Source: Candidatus Manganitrophus noduliformans (GTDB taxonomy: Bacteria; Nitrospirota; Nitrospiria; SBBL01; Manganitrophaceae). From it: a DNA stretch of 64,000 nucleotides. The DNA is taken from NCBI RefSeq assembly GCF_012184425.1, contig NZ_VTOW01000002.1:310001-374000 (forward strand), written 5' to 3'. Positions within the stretch are counted from its first letter, which is position 1. Each line of letters begins with the position of its first letter. A program made the translations under genes and the position numbers. Positions 29,975 through 38,158 of the stretch are shown one piece after another. The notes under the pieces were generated by a model that saw nothing but the letters and a program-made list of their open reading frames with translations, did no database searches and was not told where the DNA came from.

Positions 29975-30679
29975 ATGATGCGAAGAGACGATTTTGATCC
30001 GGTCAGAGGAAGAAGATCGCAGGGGCCTCTCGGAGCGACCCGTTTCGGAAATGGACTTCTCCTCGCCGCCCTCTTTCTCTGGACGGTCCTTTTCCCGACG
30101 GAAAAAGGGGCCAATGCCGCGGGGATCGAACGGCTGCAGAGCGAAGAGAATCGGCCTGGCGCTCTCCTGATTGTCGACGAAGATCCCCTCCCGGAAGATG
30201 AGGGGCTGGGCGGGGAAATCGATCCCGATCTAGAAAATGAACCCTTCACCGGCCCTGAATTCGAAGAGCCGATCGAGCCGGGTATTGAGGACCCTCTGAA
30301 CAATGATGAATTCACCGACCCAGGATTCGAGGAGCCATTCGATAATGATCGGGGAGGATTTGATCCGGGGACGGAGGATGAATTCACCGATCCAGGATTC
30401 GAAGAACCGCTTGATCCAGGCCTTGAAGACCCGTTCGAGCCGGGACTGGAAGAGCCGGGCCTGAACGATGATCCGTTTATTGATCCCGGCCTCGATGAAC
30501 CGTTGGATGACCGCGGCGGAATCGACCCGGGCCTGGAGGAAGACGAATTCGGCGATCCGCTGGAGCCTGGAATCGACGATCCACTTGCGCCCGGCTTCGA
30601 TCCGGGGATGAACGACGATCACTTGGCCGAGCCCGGCGAAGCGCCGCTGGAACCGGGGGTCGAAGATCCGGGTCTGTAA
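29975..30679 (+). CDS. Exported acidic Asp/Glu/Pro/Gly repeat protein
   Basis: 234 residues. A basic N terminus and hydrophobic helix (GNGLLLAALFLWTVLFP, about residues 26-42), with GANAA before the mature part, indicate export. From about residue 65 onward the protein is made of short acidic repeats such as DPGFEEPLDPGLEDPFEPGLEEPG, poor in hydrophobic residues and Lys, so it is probably disordered and highly anionic. Such proteins may bind divalent cations or coat a surface, but no family is recognised. The leader resembles those of the OB-like lipoproteins downstream. GAGGAGG precedes the start. Confidence 0.65.
   Translation: MMRRDDFDPVRGRRSQGPLGATRFGNGLLLAALFLWTVLFPTEKGANAAGIERLQSEENRPGALLIVDEDPLPEDEGLGGEIDPDLENEPFTGPEFEEPIEPGIEDPLNNDEFTDPGFEEPFDNDRGGFDPGTEDEFTDPGFEEPLDPGLEDPFEPGLEEPGLNDDPFIDPGLDEPLDDRGGIDPGLEEDEFGDPLEPGIDDPLAPGFDPGMNDDHLAEPGEAPLEPGVEDPGL
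30308..30412 (+). repeat. Tandem coding repeat in the acidic protein gene
   Basis: A unit coding DEFTDPGFEEP occurs at about 30,308-30,340 and again at about 30,380-30,412, with third-base changes only. Less exact DPGLEEP-type units continue to 30,670. The repeats indicate growth by duplication followed by drift. Confidence 0.7.
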
Positions 30680-30813
30680 TGGGGTGCGATTCGGTGAAGA
30701 GCGCCCTCGACGAAAGGGCTCTCACACATCCGCCATTCTTCCGAAAGTACTTATCGAGGCAAGTCACAGGCCTTATTAATAAACACAGGCCTTTTTAATA
30801 AAAAGGAGAAATT

Positions 30814-31374
30814 ATGAATCGAATTCGTTTTGCTCAATATCGTTCCAGGAGATCACCTGAGAAGACGGGAATGACTCGATTCGGTGGAGGTCTACTCCTC
30901 GCTTCGCTTCTGATGTTGACGGCGTGCGCTTCGACCGGAGAGATGGCCGAGTCGGATACCGTCAGAACGACGGAAGTCATTGAGAGCCCGTCCGAGTATA
31001 TCGGAGAAGAGGTGACCGTTCGCGGTGAAATCGAGGAATCTCATGGAAACCAGGCATTCATCCTCAATGAAGAGGGGCTCTTTGGACAAGACCTGCTTGT
31101 CATTAAAGATCAATCTTTGACATCCAACAAAGCGGACGAAGGCGATTTCGTCGAAGTCACCGGAACGGTCCGGCGATTCTCCCCCACCGAGATCGAAAGG
31201 GATCTCGGTGTCGCGCTGAGCCCGGAGCTGCAGGCGCAAGCGCAGGAGGGTGACCCGGTGATCATCGCAAAAGAGGTCACCGAGCAGCCGTTGATGGGTG
31301 ATGACTTCGGCGGAGGGGTCGGAGAATTCGACGATCCGGGCATCATCGACAATGAAGAGTTCGCCGAGCCTTAA
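30814..31374 (+). CDS. OB-fold-like lipoprotein (paralogue of 32,681-33,259)
   Basis: 186 residues. A long N-terminal region ends in LLMLTAC, a good lipobox (Cys about residue 38). The mature part begins with a pattern seen again at 32,681: I-x-x-x-P-x-x-YIG-x-x-VTV-x-GEI-E, then LLVI, then V-x-TG-x-V-x-R. This fits a small five-stranded OB-like barrel of the kind found in periplasmic BOF/OB proteins. The tail is acidic (GEFDDPGIIDNEEFAEP), echoing the acidic repeat protein before it. AAAAGGAG lies before the start. No enzymatic role is seen. Confidence 0.7.
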   Translation: MNRIRFAQYRSRRSPEKTGMTRFGGGLLLASLLMLTACASTGEMAESDTVRTTEVIESPSEYIGEEVTVRGEIEESHGNQAFILNEEGLFGQDLLVIKDQSLTSNKADEGDFVEVTGTVRRFSPTEIERDLGVALSPELQAQAQEGDPVIIAKEVTEQPLMGDDFGGGVGEFDDPGIIDNEEFAEP

Positions 31375-31471
31375 CCCGATGAACTGTGCGCCGGAAGAGG
31401 TTTTAAGGGATGCCGCCAATCCGAGCGGCGGACGGCGGCATCTTCCTTTCGATTAAACAGGAGAAAATGCC

Positions 31472-32209
31472 ATGACATCACGGCAGATCGCACCTATTTG
31501 GAGGCAGGGACCCTGGGGGTCCGGAGCGCTCTTTTTATTTCTATTTGGATTGGCCGTCATTGCAGGCTGTGCCCAAGGTCCTGAAATCAGGCCGGCGCCG
31601 GAGGCGAGGGTGGTTCCGGGAGAGGAGAAAGGGGCGATCGGCCTGGCGGACGGGGTCCGGATGGTCGCGAAGGGAGACACCTGGTCCGGACGTCCCGCCA
31701 ACCTTGAAGAGATCTTAACCCCGATCGAAGCGACGATCGAGAACCGGAGCGGCAAGCCGATCCAGATCCGCTACAACAACTTCGTCCTGGTCAGCCCGGC
31801 CGGCTTTCGCTCCTACGCCCTTCCCCCTCATCAGATCGAAGCGACCACGGAGGAGCCGGTTCCCACGACGCCGCTCACCCCCGGTTTCTTTCACCGCGAT
31901 TTCTATGTGGCCCCTTATCACCGCCCCTTCTACGGCCCGCACCTGCGCACCTGGTCCGATCCGTTCTTCTTCGATCCGCTCTATTATCGCCGCCACTACG
32001 CGCGCTGGCCGGTGGAGTTGCCGACCGACGACATGATTCGAAAGGCAATCCCGGAGGGGGTTCTCGAAGACAACGGCCGCGTCAGGGGGTTTTTCTACTT
32101 TCAGGATATCGGGGAGGATGTCTCCCGCTTCAGCGTGAACGCCGAGCTGGTCAACGCGGAGACCGGAGAGACGTTCGGAATGGTCAGCATTCCTTTCGTC
32201 GTCGGGTAA
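31472..32209 (+). CDS. Lipoprotein of unknown function
   Basis: 245 residues. The signal helix ends LAVIAGC, a standard lipobox (Cys about residue 33). The mature protein has a beta-rich segment (IEATIENRSGKPIQIRYNNFVLVSPAGFRSYALPPHQIE) that resembles proteins with a conserved intracellular/extracellular binding strand, then a Tyr/Pro/His/Phe-rich low-complexity patch (FFHRDFYVAPYHRPFYGPHLRTWSDPFFFDPLYYRRHYARW, about residues 133-173). I recognise no family. It lies within a run of exported proteins on the same strand. Confidence 0.65.
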   Translation: MTSRQIAPIWRQGPWGSGALFLFLFGLAVIAGCAQGPEIRPAPEARVVPGEEKGAIGLADGVRMVAKGDTWSGRPANLEEILTPIEATIENRSGKPIQIRYNNFVLVSPAGFRSYALPPHQIEATTEEPVPTTPLTPGFFHRDFYVAPYHRPFYGPHLRTWSDPFFFDPLYYRRHYARWPVELPTDDMIRKAIPEGVLEDNGRVRGFFYFQDIGEDVSRFSVNAELVNAETGETFGMVSIPFVVG

Positions 32210-32283
32210 CTGGCCACGCGCTGAAGAGGTTTATAACTCAACCGTGGCTTCCCGCTTACAGCATCTGAATCGTTGTATATCTG

Positions 32284-32679
32284 ATGGCGCAGTTTCGCAG
32301 GTTTATGGAGATCATCGGCACCGGGGTCGATGCCGTTGGGGTCGTCATCATTGTCATCGGAGCGCTTTTTTCCACCGGCCGATTCTGCTTCCGGATGCGA
32401 GCGGCGCCCGGCCGCTCCTACCGGCACTATCGACAAGATCTGGGCCGGGCGATTCTGTTGGGGCTGGAGTTCCTCGTCGCCGGCGACATCATCCGGACGG
32501 TGGTGGTCGCGCCGACGCTGGAGAATGTAATTGTTCTCGGACTGATCGTTTTGATTCGGACGTTTCTCAGCATCGCTTTGGAAGTGGAACTGGAGGGACG
32601 CTGGCCCTGGCAGAACCCCAAGGAGGCCCGGCCCTCCTCCCGAATGGAAAATCCTATTGAGGGGGGACGAGGAGAGTGA
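32284..32679 (+). CDS. DUF1622-family membrane protein
   Basis: 131 residues with three hydrophobic helices (VDAVGVVIIVIGALFSTGRF, GRAILLGLEFLVAGDIIRTVVV, and VIVLGLIVLIRTFLSIALEVELEGRWPW). The segment LGRAILLGLEFLVAGDIIRTV and the closing RTFLSI-x-LE-x-E-x-EGRWPW are typical of DUF1622. The family is of unknown role. It stops one base before the second OB-like lipoprotein, so they are translationally linked. Confidence 0.88.
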   Translation: MAQFRRFMEIIGTGVDAVGVVIIVIGALFSTGRFCFRMRAAPGRSYRHYRQDLGRAILLGLEFLVAGDIIRTVVVAPTLENVIVLGLIVLIRTFLSIALEVELEGRWPWQNPKEARPSSRMENPIEGGRGE

Positions 32680-32680
32680 G

Positions 32681-33259
32681 ATGAATCGATTGAACCGAGT
32701 CGATGCTTTTAAAAAATCTCCTCGCAAATCATCCGTCCGCCGATCTGTCGGCACGGCGCGGTTCGGCCTTGTTATCCTCTTTCTACTGTTGATCGGATTG
32801 CCTCTTGGGTGCGAGCGGGAGATCGAAGAGCCGGCCGGTCGCGAGGCGGGCGCGACGGTGAATGAGATCACTGCAACGCCCAATGCATATATCGGCAAAA
32901 AGGTGACGGTGAGCGGCGAGATCAAGGAGGTGTATGGACCCAAAGCCTTCACGATTGGATCCCCGGACGCTTCCTCCGATGAACTGCTGGTCGTTACCGC
33001 CAAAGATTTTCCCGAAATTTCGGACCGCCCGGAGCGCGCCGAGGTGATCGAAGCGGACTTCGTTCAAATCACCGGCAGGGTCCAACGATACATTCCGGAG
33101 AAGATACAGGAAGAGATCGGCGCCGCGCTCGATCCAAAGGTTGAATCGGATTACCCGGTCAGCCACCCGGTGGTGATTGCAGAGTCGCTTCACTTCACCG
33201 CGCAGATAAGAGAAGAGGCGGCAGAGGGGGAAAAGGCCGGATCGGAGGCGTCGAAATAA
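32681..33259 (+). CDS. OB-fold-like lipoprotein (paralogue of 30,814-31,374)
   Basis: 192 residues from ATG 32,681, with GAGGAGAG before it. The signal helix ends GLPLGC (Cys about residue 45). The mature part shares I-x-A-x-P-x-A-YIGKKVTVSGEIKEVYG and VQITGRVQRY-x-P-x-x-I with the upstream paralogue, including the position of the last conserved strand and its VVIA-x-x strand. The C-terminal tail is charged. Two versions of one fold in the same cluster suggest duplication with separate roles. A role in the periplasm or at the outer membrane is inferred. Confidence 0.7.
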   Translation: MNRLNRVDAFKKSPRKSSVRRSVGTARFGLVILFLLLIGLPLGCEREIEEPAGREAGATVNEITATPNAYIGKKVTVSGEIKEVYGPKAFTIGSPDASSDELLVVTAKDFPEISDRPERAEVIEADFVQITGRVQRYIPEKIQEEIGAALDPKVESDYPVSHPVVIAESLHFTAQIREEAAEGEKAGSEASK

Positions 33260-33369
33260 ACCGGCGCAGGAGGGGTTCGCCGTATAAAAATCCCCTCCAT
33301 TTTCAGGAAAGTGGCAACTCGGCTGCGATGTGATGCAGTTCGCGTTTTTAACATGAAAAGGAGGATCAT

Positions 33370-33846
33370 ATGAAGCGTTGCTTTACCACCTTTTTAAGTC
33401 TCGTCTCTTTCATCTTTGCCGTCGCCCTGGCGCTCCCCGCCTGGGCCGATCAGGGAAAGCCGCATGCGGAGGGACAACCCCATGCGCAAGGACAAGCGCA
33501 GCAGGAGCAGATGCAAAGCCAAGTTCCCCCGCCGGATCTGTTGGTGATCGAAATCGTTCCCCTGACCGATATCGGAAAGGGGGCGGGACCGAATGACCAA
33601 CAAGGCGCGATGACATTGACCAGGGGAAAACTCGCCGGAGAGGTGGTCAATATCGATAAACAGGCCGGAACGATCGATATCAAAACGGAGAAAGGGGCCG
33701 TGAACAGCTTTAACGTCGAAGGCCAGGCGAAGCAACAGATGGAAGGGTTTAAGAAGGGGGATAAGGTGAATATGGTTCTGGTCCTCCGAGCGATCGAAAT
33801 CACCCCTCAAGATCAGGGAGGGATGACTCAGGGGCAAGGAAAATAA
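33370..33846 (+). CDS. Small secreted protein
   Basis: 158 residues with a clear signal peptide ending ALPAWA-DQ (about residue 26). A Gln/His/Gly-rich linker (GKPHAEGQPHAQGQAQQEQMQSQ) follows, then a compact beta-rich part (GKLAGEVVNIDKQAGTIDIKTEKGAVNSFNVEGQAKQQMEGFKKGDKVNMVLVL) that looks like a small barrel, and a Gln/Gly tail. No family is recognised. AAAAGGAGG precedes the start and a strong terminator follows. Confidence 0.7.
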   Translation: MKRCFTTFLSLVSFIFAVALALPAWADQGKPHAEGQPHAQGQAQQEQMQSQVPPPDLLVIEIVPLTDIGKGAGPNDQQGAMTLTRGKLAGEVVNIDKQAGTIDIKTEKGAVNSFNVEGQAKQQMEGFKKGDKVNMVLVLRAIEITPQDQGGMTQGQGK

Positions 33847-33897
33847 GAGAGGCCGTTGGAGGGAGCGAGCGACGCGATCCTCCCTTCGATCTCCTTG

Positions 33898-33931
33898 GAA
33901 AACCCCGGGAGCGGAAGCCCCGGGGTTTTCT
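33898..33931 (+). terminator. Rho-independent terminator, probably two-way
   Basis: AAAACCCCGG and CCGGGGTTTT form a stem of about 10 bp with a short loop, flanked by A and T runs on either side. It lies between convergent genes (secreted protein on plus, histidine kinase on minus), so it can end transcription from both directions. Confidence 0.85.
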
Positions 33932-33967
33932 TCTCAAACAAAAGCGTTGGGTGTACCTCTCCCCGGT

Positions 33968-35044
33968 TCAGGCGGAAAACCGGTACGGCAGAAAGAGGGT
34001 GAAGGTCGTTCCCTTTCCGTATTCGCTCTCCGCTTCAATGTTCCCTTTCAGCAGATAGACAAGGTCTTTTACGATCGCCAGCCCCAAACCGCTCCCCTTC
34101 GGCTTTTCCTCTCCCTCGACCTGATAAAAAACATCGAATATATTCGGAAGCGCCTCCGGCCGGATTCCGATCCCCGTGTCCTGGACCACGACTTGAATCC
34201 CCTTCTCCTCCTCCCGATTTTCTACGGAGATCCTGACTTCTCCCCGCTCCGTAAACTTGATCGCATTGGAGAGAAGGTTGACGAGGATCTGTTTGATCTT
34301 CATTCCGTCCGACTCGATCGTCGGAAGCCGATCCGGCAGGCGGCAATGGAAAGAGAGCCCTTTTTGATCGGCCAGCGGGCTGATCTCCTCCACCACCTCC
34401 CTGGTCAAAAAAGGAATCTCGATGAAGCCGACCTCCACCGACACCCTCCCCGATTCGATCCTGGCATGATCGAGGATATCGTTGACCATCTTGAGGAGAT
34501 CTCCGGCGTTCCGCCGAACCCCTTCCAGAGGAGGGCCCTGGTCTTCAGAGACAGGACCAAACGTCCCGCCGAGCAGAAGATCGCTATAGCCGATAATGGC
34601 GTTGAGGGGGGTCCGCAGGTCGTGTGAGACGTTCGAGACCAAGCGCGATTTAAAACGGTTGGCCTCCTCCGCCTCCGCACGCGCGATCTCCGCCGCTCTG
34701 TATGCGGAGCGAAAGGAGGCGCTGATCCAAGCGACGAGCAATGAAAAAAGAAAGAAAAGCCCCAGCCGGATCAGCTCTCTTTCCCAGTTGCCCGCGGGAT
34801 CAAAGGTCAATGGTAAAAAGAAGTAGACAAACGACGCGCCGGAGAACAGGGTGGCGAGCAGACCGGGTCCCCACCCCCCGCACAAGGCGCTGATCATTAC
34901 GGCAATATAGGGGAAAAAGAAAACAGGGCTGAGAAAGAACGGAAATAACAGTTCAGTAATAAAAAAGGCCGCGAGACTCGACACAACGGCAATGCCGTAA
35001 CGAACGGCCGGAGAACAAGTCTGTGTTAAAAATGTCAGCTTCAT
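33968..35044 (-). CDS. Membrane sensor histidine kinase (DUF4118-like, HisKA, HATPase)
   Basis: 358 residues. The N-terminal 105 residues form four hydrophobic helices of the KdpD/DUF4118 type (including PYIAVMISALCGGWGPGLLATLFSGASFVYFFLPLTF). After a short coiled coil comes HisKA with H141 in SNVSHDLRTPLNAIIGYSDLL. The ATPase domain has N-box NLLSNAIKFT, G1 DTGIGI and G2 GSGLGLAIVKDLV. No response regulator gene is next to it, so its output partner is elsewhere. Confidence 0.92.
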   Translation of the reverse strand: MKLTFLTQTCSPAVRYGIAVVSSLAAFFITELLFPFFLSPVFFFPYIAVMISALCGGWGPGLLATLFSGASFVYFFLPLTFDPAGNWERELIRLGLFFLFSLLVAWISASFRSAYRAAEIARAEAEEANRFKSRLVSNVSHDLRTPLNAIIGYSDLLLGGTFGPVSEDQGPPLEGVRRNAGDLLKMVNDILDHARIESGRVSVEVGFIEIPFLTREVVEEISPLADQKGLSFHCRLPDRLPTIESDGMKIKQILVNLLSNAIKFTERGEVRISVENREEEKGIQVVVQDTGIGIRPEALPNIFDVFYQVEGEEKPKGSGLGLAIVKDLVYLLKGNIEAESEYGKGTTFTLFLPYRFSA

Positions 35045-35393
35045 CGACCTCTTGTTTGCCTGGACAAGACGGCAGATCCGCTTGCGGGAAAAATCATGCG
35101 CTTGCTTTGGGCATTCTTTTCGATCTTAATCAATATGAACTCGGTCCGCAAGAGAGGGGGGGGCCTGCGGCCGATCCGCTAAAGGCAAACCTTCACGGAG
35201 GAAAGCATAAAAATATAGAGGAGATTTTACCGAAAGGGTTGGGGCTGATCGATCGGCGGCGGTGCGATTCTAGAAGACTGTCTCCCGCCTCTTCCGTCTG
35301 AAAAGGATTTGTAACGCAGAAATTCCGGACGAAATGACTTTAAAGGAAGAAAATTTCGTCGCTGTTTATACCGATCCCTCCTTGATCTAAATC
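35045..35393. other. Intergenic stretch
   Basis: About 350 bases between two minus-strand genes. I see no protein-like frame, tRNA-like fold or clear promoter. The 35,380-35,395 part is the end of the next gene's downstream region. Confidence 0.5.
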
Positions 35394-35795
35394 TCACTGA
35401 TTCGGTTCAGGGGGGTCGCGCTTGCCGAACTTCTTCTTCATCATCGCGGTGACATTTTCGATGAAATCAAAATAGGCGGTATTGATCGCTTCAATCGTTT
35501 CAAGCGGCTGGCCCGTCTCTTTCGAAACCTCTCCCAGTCTTTCAGCGCTCTTGAGCGATTCTTCGCCTTCAAGCTCGGTAAAGCCGGCGGTCTCACCCAT
35601 CGCGGCGGAAAGATCGACTCCCGAATCTTCCGCGTGTTGTTGCGCGGTCATGAAGGTATTCATCAGAAATCGGTCATGATCGGTCCAGGGGCCGTCGCAT
35701 TCTAAAACTTCTTTGACACGGTCTCGGGGGATGTTTGTCTTCTTTGAAAGGGTGTCGATGACGATCTCTTTTAACGCTGGGATTGAGAGATACAT
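35394..35795 (-). CDS. Hypothetical helical protein
   Basis: 133 residues from ATG 35,795, with GAGGA five bases ahead. Entirely soluble, mainly helical and acidic in the middle (HAEDSGVDLSAAMGETAGFTELEGEESLKSAERLGEV). It ends with a Lys-rich segment (MMKKKFGKRDPPEPNQ). No domain is recognised. It lies 31 bases after the VapC gene on the same strand, so it could be part of that transcript. Confidence 0.55.
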   Translation of the reverse strand: MYLSIPALKEIVIDTLSKKTNIPRDRVKEVLECDGPWTDHDRFLMNTFMTAQQHAEDSGVDLSAAMGETAGFTELEGEESLKSAERLGEVSKETGQPLETIEAINTAYFDFIENVTAMMKKKFGKRDPPEPNQ

Positions 35796-35826
35796 TGAAT
35801 CCTCGGGCTGGGAAGCGATTTGGCGG

Positions 35827-36261
35827 TCACTTTCGTTTCGGCGTCTCGATTGCCAATGATCCCTGGTACCGGCTAAAATGTTTTTCATTCCAGGTCAGGA
35901 TGCGGTCCGCGCGACCTTTTCGGGCGCAGGCGGCAATCACGGCGTCATAGACCGGCCCGCCGGTGATCCCTTCACCCTGACAGTCGCGCAGCATCCGCCA
36001 GTACTCCGTCGCCGTCAAGGCGATCACCTCCCCCTCTCCCCAATTGGCATCGAGCAGTGTCCATGCATCTTGAGAGGAAATTCGATGGGGAGCAGGAAGA
36101 CGGGTTAACACGGCGTAGGTTTCAATCAGAGAGGGGGCGGCAAGCAGCATCGCACCGCCTGTTCGGGCAGACCGCTCCACCTCGATTCGGGTGGCCTCAT
36201 GATGTTCGTGCCAGGAGCAGAGCGCAGCAACCATGCAACTGGTATCAATGAGCGTCCGCAA
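35827..36261 (-). CDS. vapC: PIN-domain toxin (VapC-like)
   Basis: 144 residues from a TTG that lies 6 bases after the antitoxin stop. The PIN-domain acidic residues are in place: D6 (LIDTSCMVAAL), E47 (SLIETYAVLTRLP), D106 (GPVYDAVIAACA), with N125 in TWNEKHF. These bind the metal for RNase activity, usually against tRNA or rRNA. The order (AbrB-like antitoxin first, PIN toxin second) is that of VapBC. Confidence 0.92.
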   Translation of the reverse strand: MRTLIDTSCMVAALCSWHEHHEATRIEVERSARTGGAMLLAAPSLIETYAVLTRLPAPHRISSQDAWTLLDANWGEGEVIALTATEYWRMLRDCQGEGITGGPVYDAVIAACARKGRADRILTWNEKHFSRYQGSLAIETPKRK

Positions 36262-36267
36262 GTGTCT

Positions 36268-36540
36268 TCATTCCTCGGATTCGACTCGCTCGCGTTCTTG
36301 GGACAAGGCCTCTCGCGTTGCTTCCACTTCTTCTGCGGTCAGGGGAGGGGCGTCCTGTTGCGGGACGGCCACCAGAAGTTTCCCCCGCCGCTTCAATTGC
36401 ACCTGCAGAGGCGCCGGCTCTATCTCGATGTGGCTGCCCACCACACGGATCTCCAGCGGCGTTCCTGGAGATAAGCCGGCGGCTTCACGGATGGCCTTGG
36501 GCACAACGACGCGTCCAGCGTGATCAATGGTAGTCTTCAT
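36268..36540 (-). CDS. vapB: AbrB/SpoVT-fold antitoxin (VapB-like)
   Basis: 90 residues. The swapped-hairpin DNA-binding domain is KTTIDHAGRVVVPKAIREAAGLSPGTPLEIRVVGSHIEIEPA (residues 2-43). The acidic C-terminal half (LTAEEVEATREALSQERERVESEE) would wrap the PIN toxin. It is first in the operon and probably represses it. Confidence 0.9.
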   Translation of the reverse strand: MKTTIDHAGRVVVPKAIREAAGLSPGTPLEIRVVGSHIEIEPAPLQVQLKRRGKLLVAVPQQDAPPLTAEEVEATREALSQERERVESEE

Positions 36541-36547
36541 GCCATGA

Positions 36548-36576
36548 ATAATACCATTCTAATTGACATAAATCAA
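36548..36576 (-). promoter_or_regulatory. vapBC promoter
   Basis: On the minus strand, TTGATT (36,571-36,576) and TATTAT (36,548-36,553) are separated by exactly 17 bases. The predicted transcript start would fall at about 36,541, next to the ATG at 36,540, so the mRNA would have almost no leader. Confidence 0.6.
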
Positions 36577-36662
36577 CCGCACGTATCCGGCTTGAATGAT
36601 TGCGCGGAAAGTCGGCTTCCACGCGACACTCACTCCTCCAGATGTTCTAATCTTTGAAAGGT

Positions 36663-36708
36663 TTGGTGCCCCCGGGGTGATTTGAACACCCGGCACGCGG
36701 TTTAGGAA
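36663..36708 (-). repeat. Element end (distal attachment site, partial tRNA-Arg)
   Basis: A 46-bp exact copy of 52,872-52,917, covering the tRNA from U33 through the 3' CCA. The sequences diverge on both sides, so this is only the duplicated core and not a functional tRNA. It marks the end of the element away from the intact tRNA. Confidence 0.93.
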
Positions 36709-36797
36709 TCGGAAATAGGCCGCTTTTGCCTTATTATTACCGATTGTTCCAGGATGTTCTTTTCTCTCTTCTTTCAATAGCTTAAAGCCTGTTTCTT

Positions 36798-36858
36798 TTG
36801 TTCCTGATTGTTCCCTGTTTTGCTGTGTAATCGGCACTTAATCGGCAACAAACCGGCA
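36798..36858 (+). promoter_or_regulatory. Candidate integrase/excisionase arm sites, distal end
   Basis: AATCGGCA occurs at 36,829-36,836 and 36,840-36,847, with a near copy AACCGGCA at 36,851-36,858, each 11 bases apart. The same 8-mer pair at the same spacing is found at the other end (52,786-52,804). In addition TTGTTCC occurs at 36,798-36,804 and 36,808-36,814, and again near 36,744. Spacing by one helical turn fits protein-binding arms. Confidence 0.6.
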
Positions 36859-37331
36859 CCGAGAAAAGGGAGTCCCCCGTCTGGTCGTGTCCTCAATTAT
36901 GCTGGATGTAGTCCCTCAGGTTGGAGGGGCCACGATCGACCGCGCCCGGCGTAGTCCTCGCCCCAAAAAGACACCTCTTTAAAAGCAGGTGGCTCCATGT
37001 CTTCACTTCTTTCCCCCCGGCGATGATCCGGGCCTTGAAGAAGTTGACCCCGTAGAATCGGCCCCTATTCGCCCGCCGTACCTTTTCACCGGATGCAGTC
37101 CCCAACCGCAAAGGCCCACAACTTCATCAGCCGCTGGCTTTCCGGTCCCTCTCCCCTACGCCGCGCCGCGCCGCGCCGGATCCAAACGAGGGAGGGAATC
37201 CGGACGGGCCGCCTTTTTTCCGTTGACTTCTCCTCAAATTCAATCCTAAAATACTTCCGCCCCGGTACTTCCCGTTGATCCATTCAAAAAAGCTCTTTAT
37301 CCCTCTCTTCCCTCCTTCTTTGAGGTGGAAC
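36859..37331. other. Intergenic stretch at the left end of the element
   Basis: About 470 bases. It holds a CGCCGCGCCGCGCCG run near 37,160 and a few weak frames on both strands with no domain. A TGAGGTGGAAC ribosome-site region leads to the next gene. I see no supported gene. Confidence 0.5.
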
Positions 37332-37973
37332 ATGGATGAGATCGATTATGATGAAGACCAAGATCTTCTGAGGCGTTATAATCAAACCCTCCTTCTCAAA
37401 AAAACAGTTCAAGAGCTTCAAGGCATTGCGGCCGCGGTCATTTACGACGGCAAGATAGACGACAATGAGATTGACCAACTTAAGAAATGGATCGATGCTC
37501 ATCGCCTGGAAACGAAGCAATGGCCCCTTTGCGAGGTCCGCGACGTTCTCAACCAAATCCTGGACGATGGCGAGGTTACTCCCGAAGAGCGAAACCGCCT
37601 TTTCGATTCACTCTCCCGCTTTGCCGCGGGTCCTCACTTGCCAAAGGTGGTCGAGGGGATCTTCGACCCAGGCCCGACGATCAGCTTTATGGAGAAAGAA
37701 TTCGTCTTTACCGGAATCCTTCAATTTGGGTCAAGAAGAAAGGCGGAGAACACCGTTTTAGACCGCGGGGGGATCGTAGGAAAATCAGTTACCCGGTCTT
37801 TGCATTATCTCATCGTCGGAGATCTTGGCAATCAGACCTGGAAATATAGCCGATTCGGAGACAAGATCGAAAAGGCCCTCGGTCGAAGGCGGAACGGCTT
37901 CGCGTTTCCTCTCATTGTAAGAGAGAGGGATTTTGTAAAAGCGGTTTTGAGGGAAGAGGAAACGAGGGAATGA
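37332..37973 (+). CDS. BRCT-domain protein with N-terminal TerB-like helical part
   Basis: 213 residues from ATG 37,332. The N-terminal half has two similar acidic helical segments (DGKIDDNEIDQLKKWID, about residues 40-56, and DGEVTPEERNRLFDSL, about 80-95) like TerB-type helical domains. The C-terminal half is a BRCT domain: EFVFTGILQFGSRRKAENTVLDRGGIVGKSVTRSLHYLIVGDLGNQTWKYSRFGDKIEKA, close to the BRCT of NAD-dependent ligase, which binds DNA ends or phosphate. It is on the opposite strand to nearly all other element genes, so it is probably a cargo gene. Confidence 0.8.
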   Translation: MDEIDYDEDQDLLRRYNQTLLLKKTVQELQGIAAAVIYDGKIDDNEIDQLKKWIDAHRLETKQWPLCEVRDVLNQILDDGEVTPEERNRLFDSLSRFAAGPHLPKVVEGIFDPGPTISFMEKEFVFTGILQFGSRRKAENTVLDRGGIVGKSVTRSLHYLIVGDLGNQTWKYSRFGDKIEKALGRRRNGFAFPLIVRERDFVKAVLREEETRE

Positions 37974-38158
37974 GTATGAAAGACAACTCAGACCGCCGCG
38001 GGGCAATGGTTTATAATGGAAATTGCCCGACCGGTCAAATCTGACACCCCTCCGGCATCCCCGATCATTAAAGAAAAAGCGCCCCCGGATAAGCAGGCGC
38101 CCCGCTGTCAAGACTTCTCCGCCCCGTTGAGGGACATCTCTTCGAAAGACTGAGCCCC

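Noticed and set aside
36663-36708. A second tRNA-Arg gene
   Set aside because: Only the 3' half from U33 is present; the D arm and acceptor 5' strand are missing, so it is an attachment-site duplicate.
36559-36837. Minus-strand frame across the distal attachment site
   Set aside because: It runs through the partial tRNA core and has no domain; an artefact of joining two sequences at integration.
37155-37185. CGCCG tandem run as a regulatory repeat
   Set aside because: Short, simple-sequence repeat with no partner or position that suggests function.
38030-38120. Rho-independent terminator between the BRCT and peptidase genes
   Set aside because: GCGCC/GGCGC pairing is only five bases and lacks a clean T-run; too weak to call.
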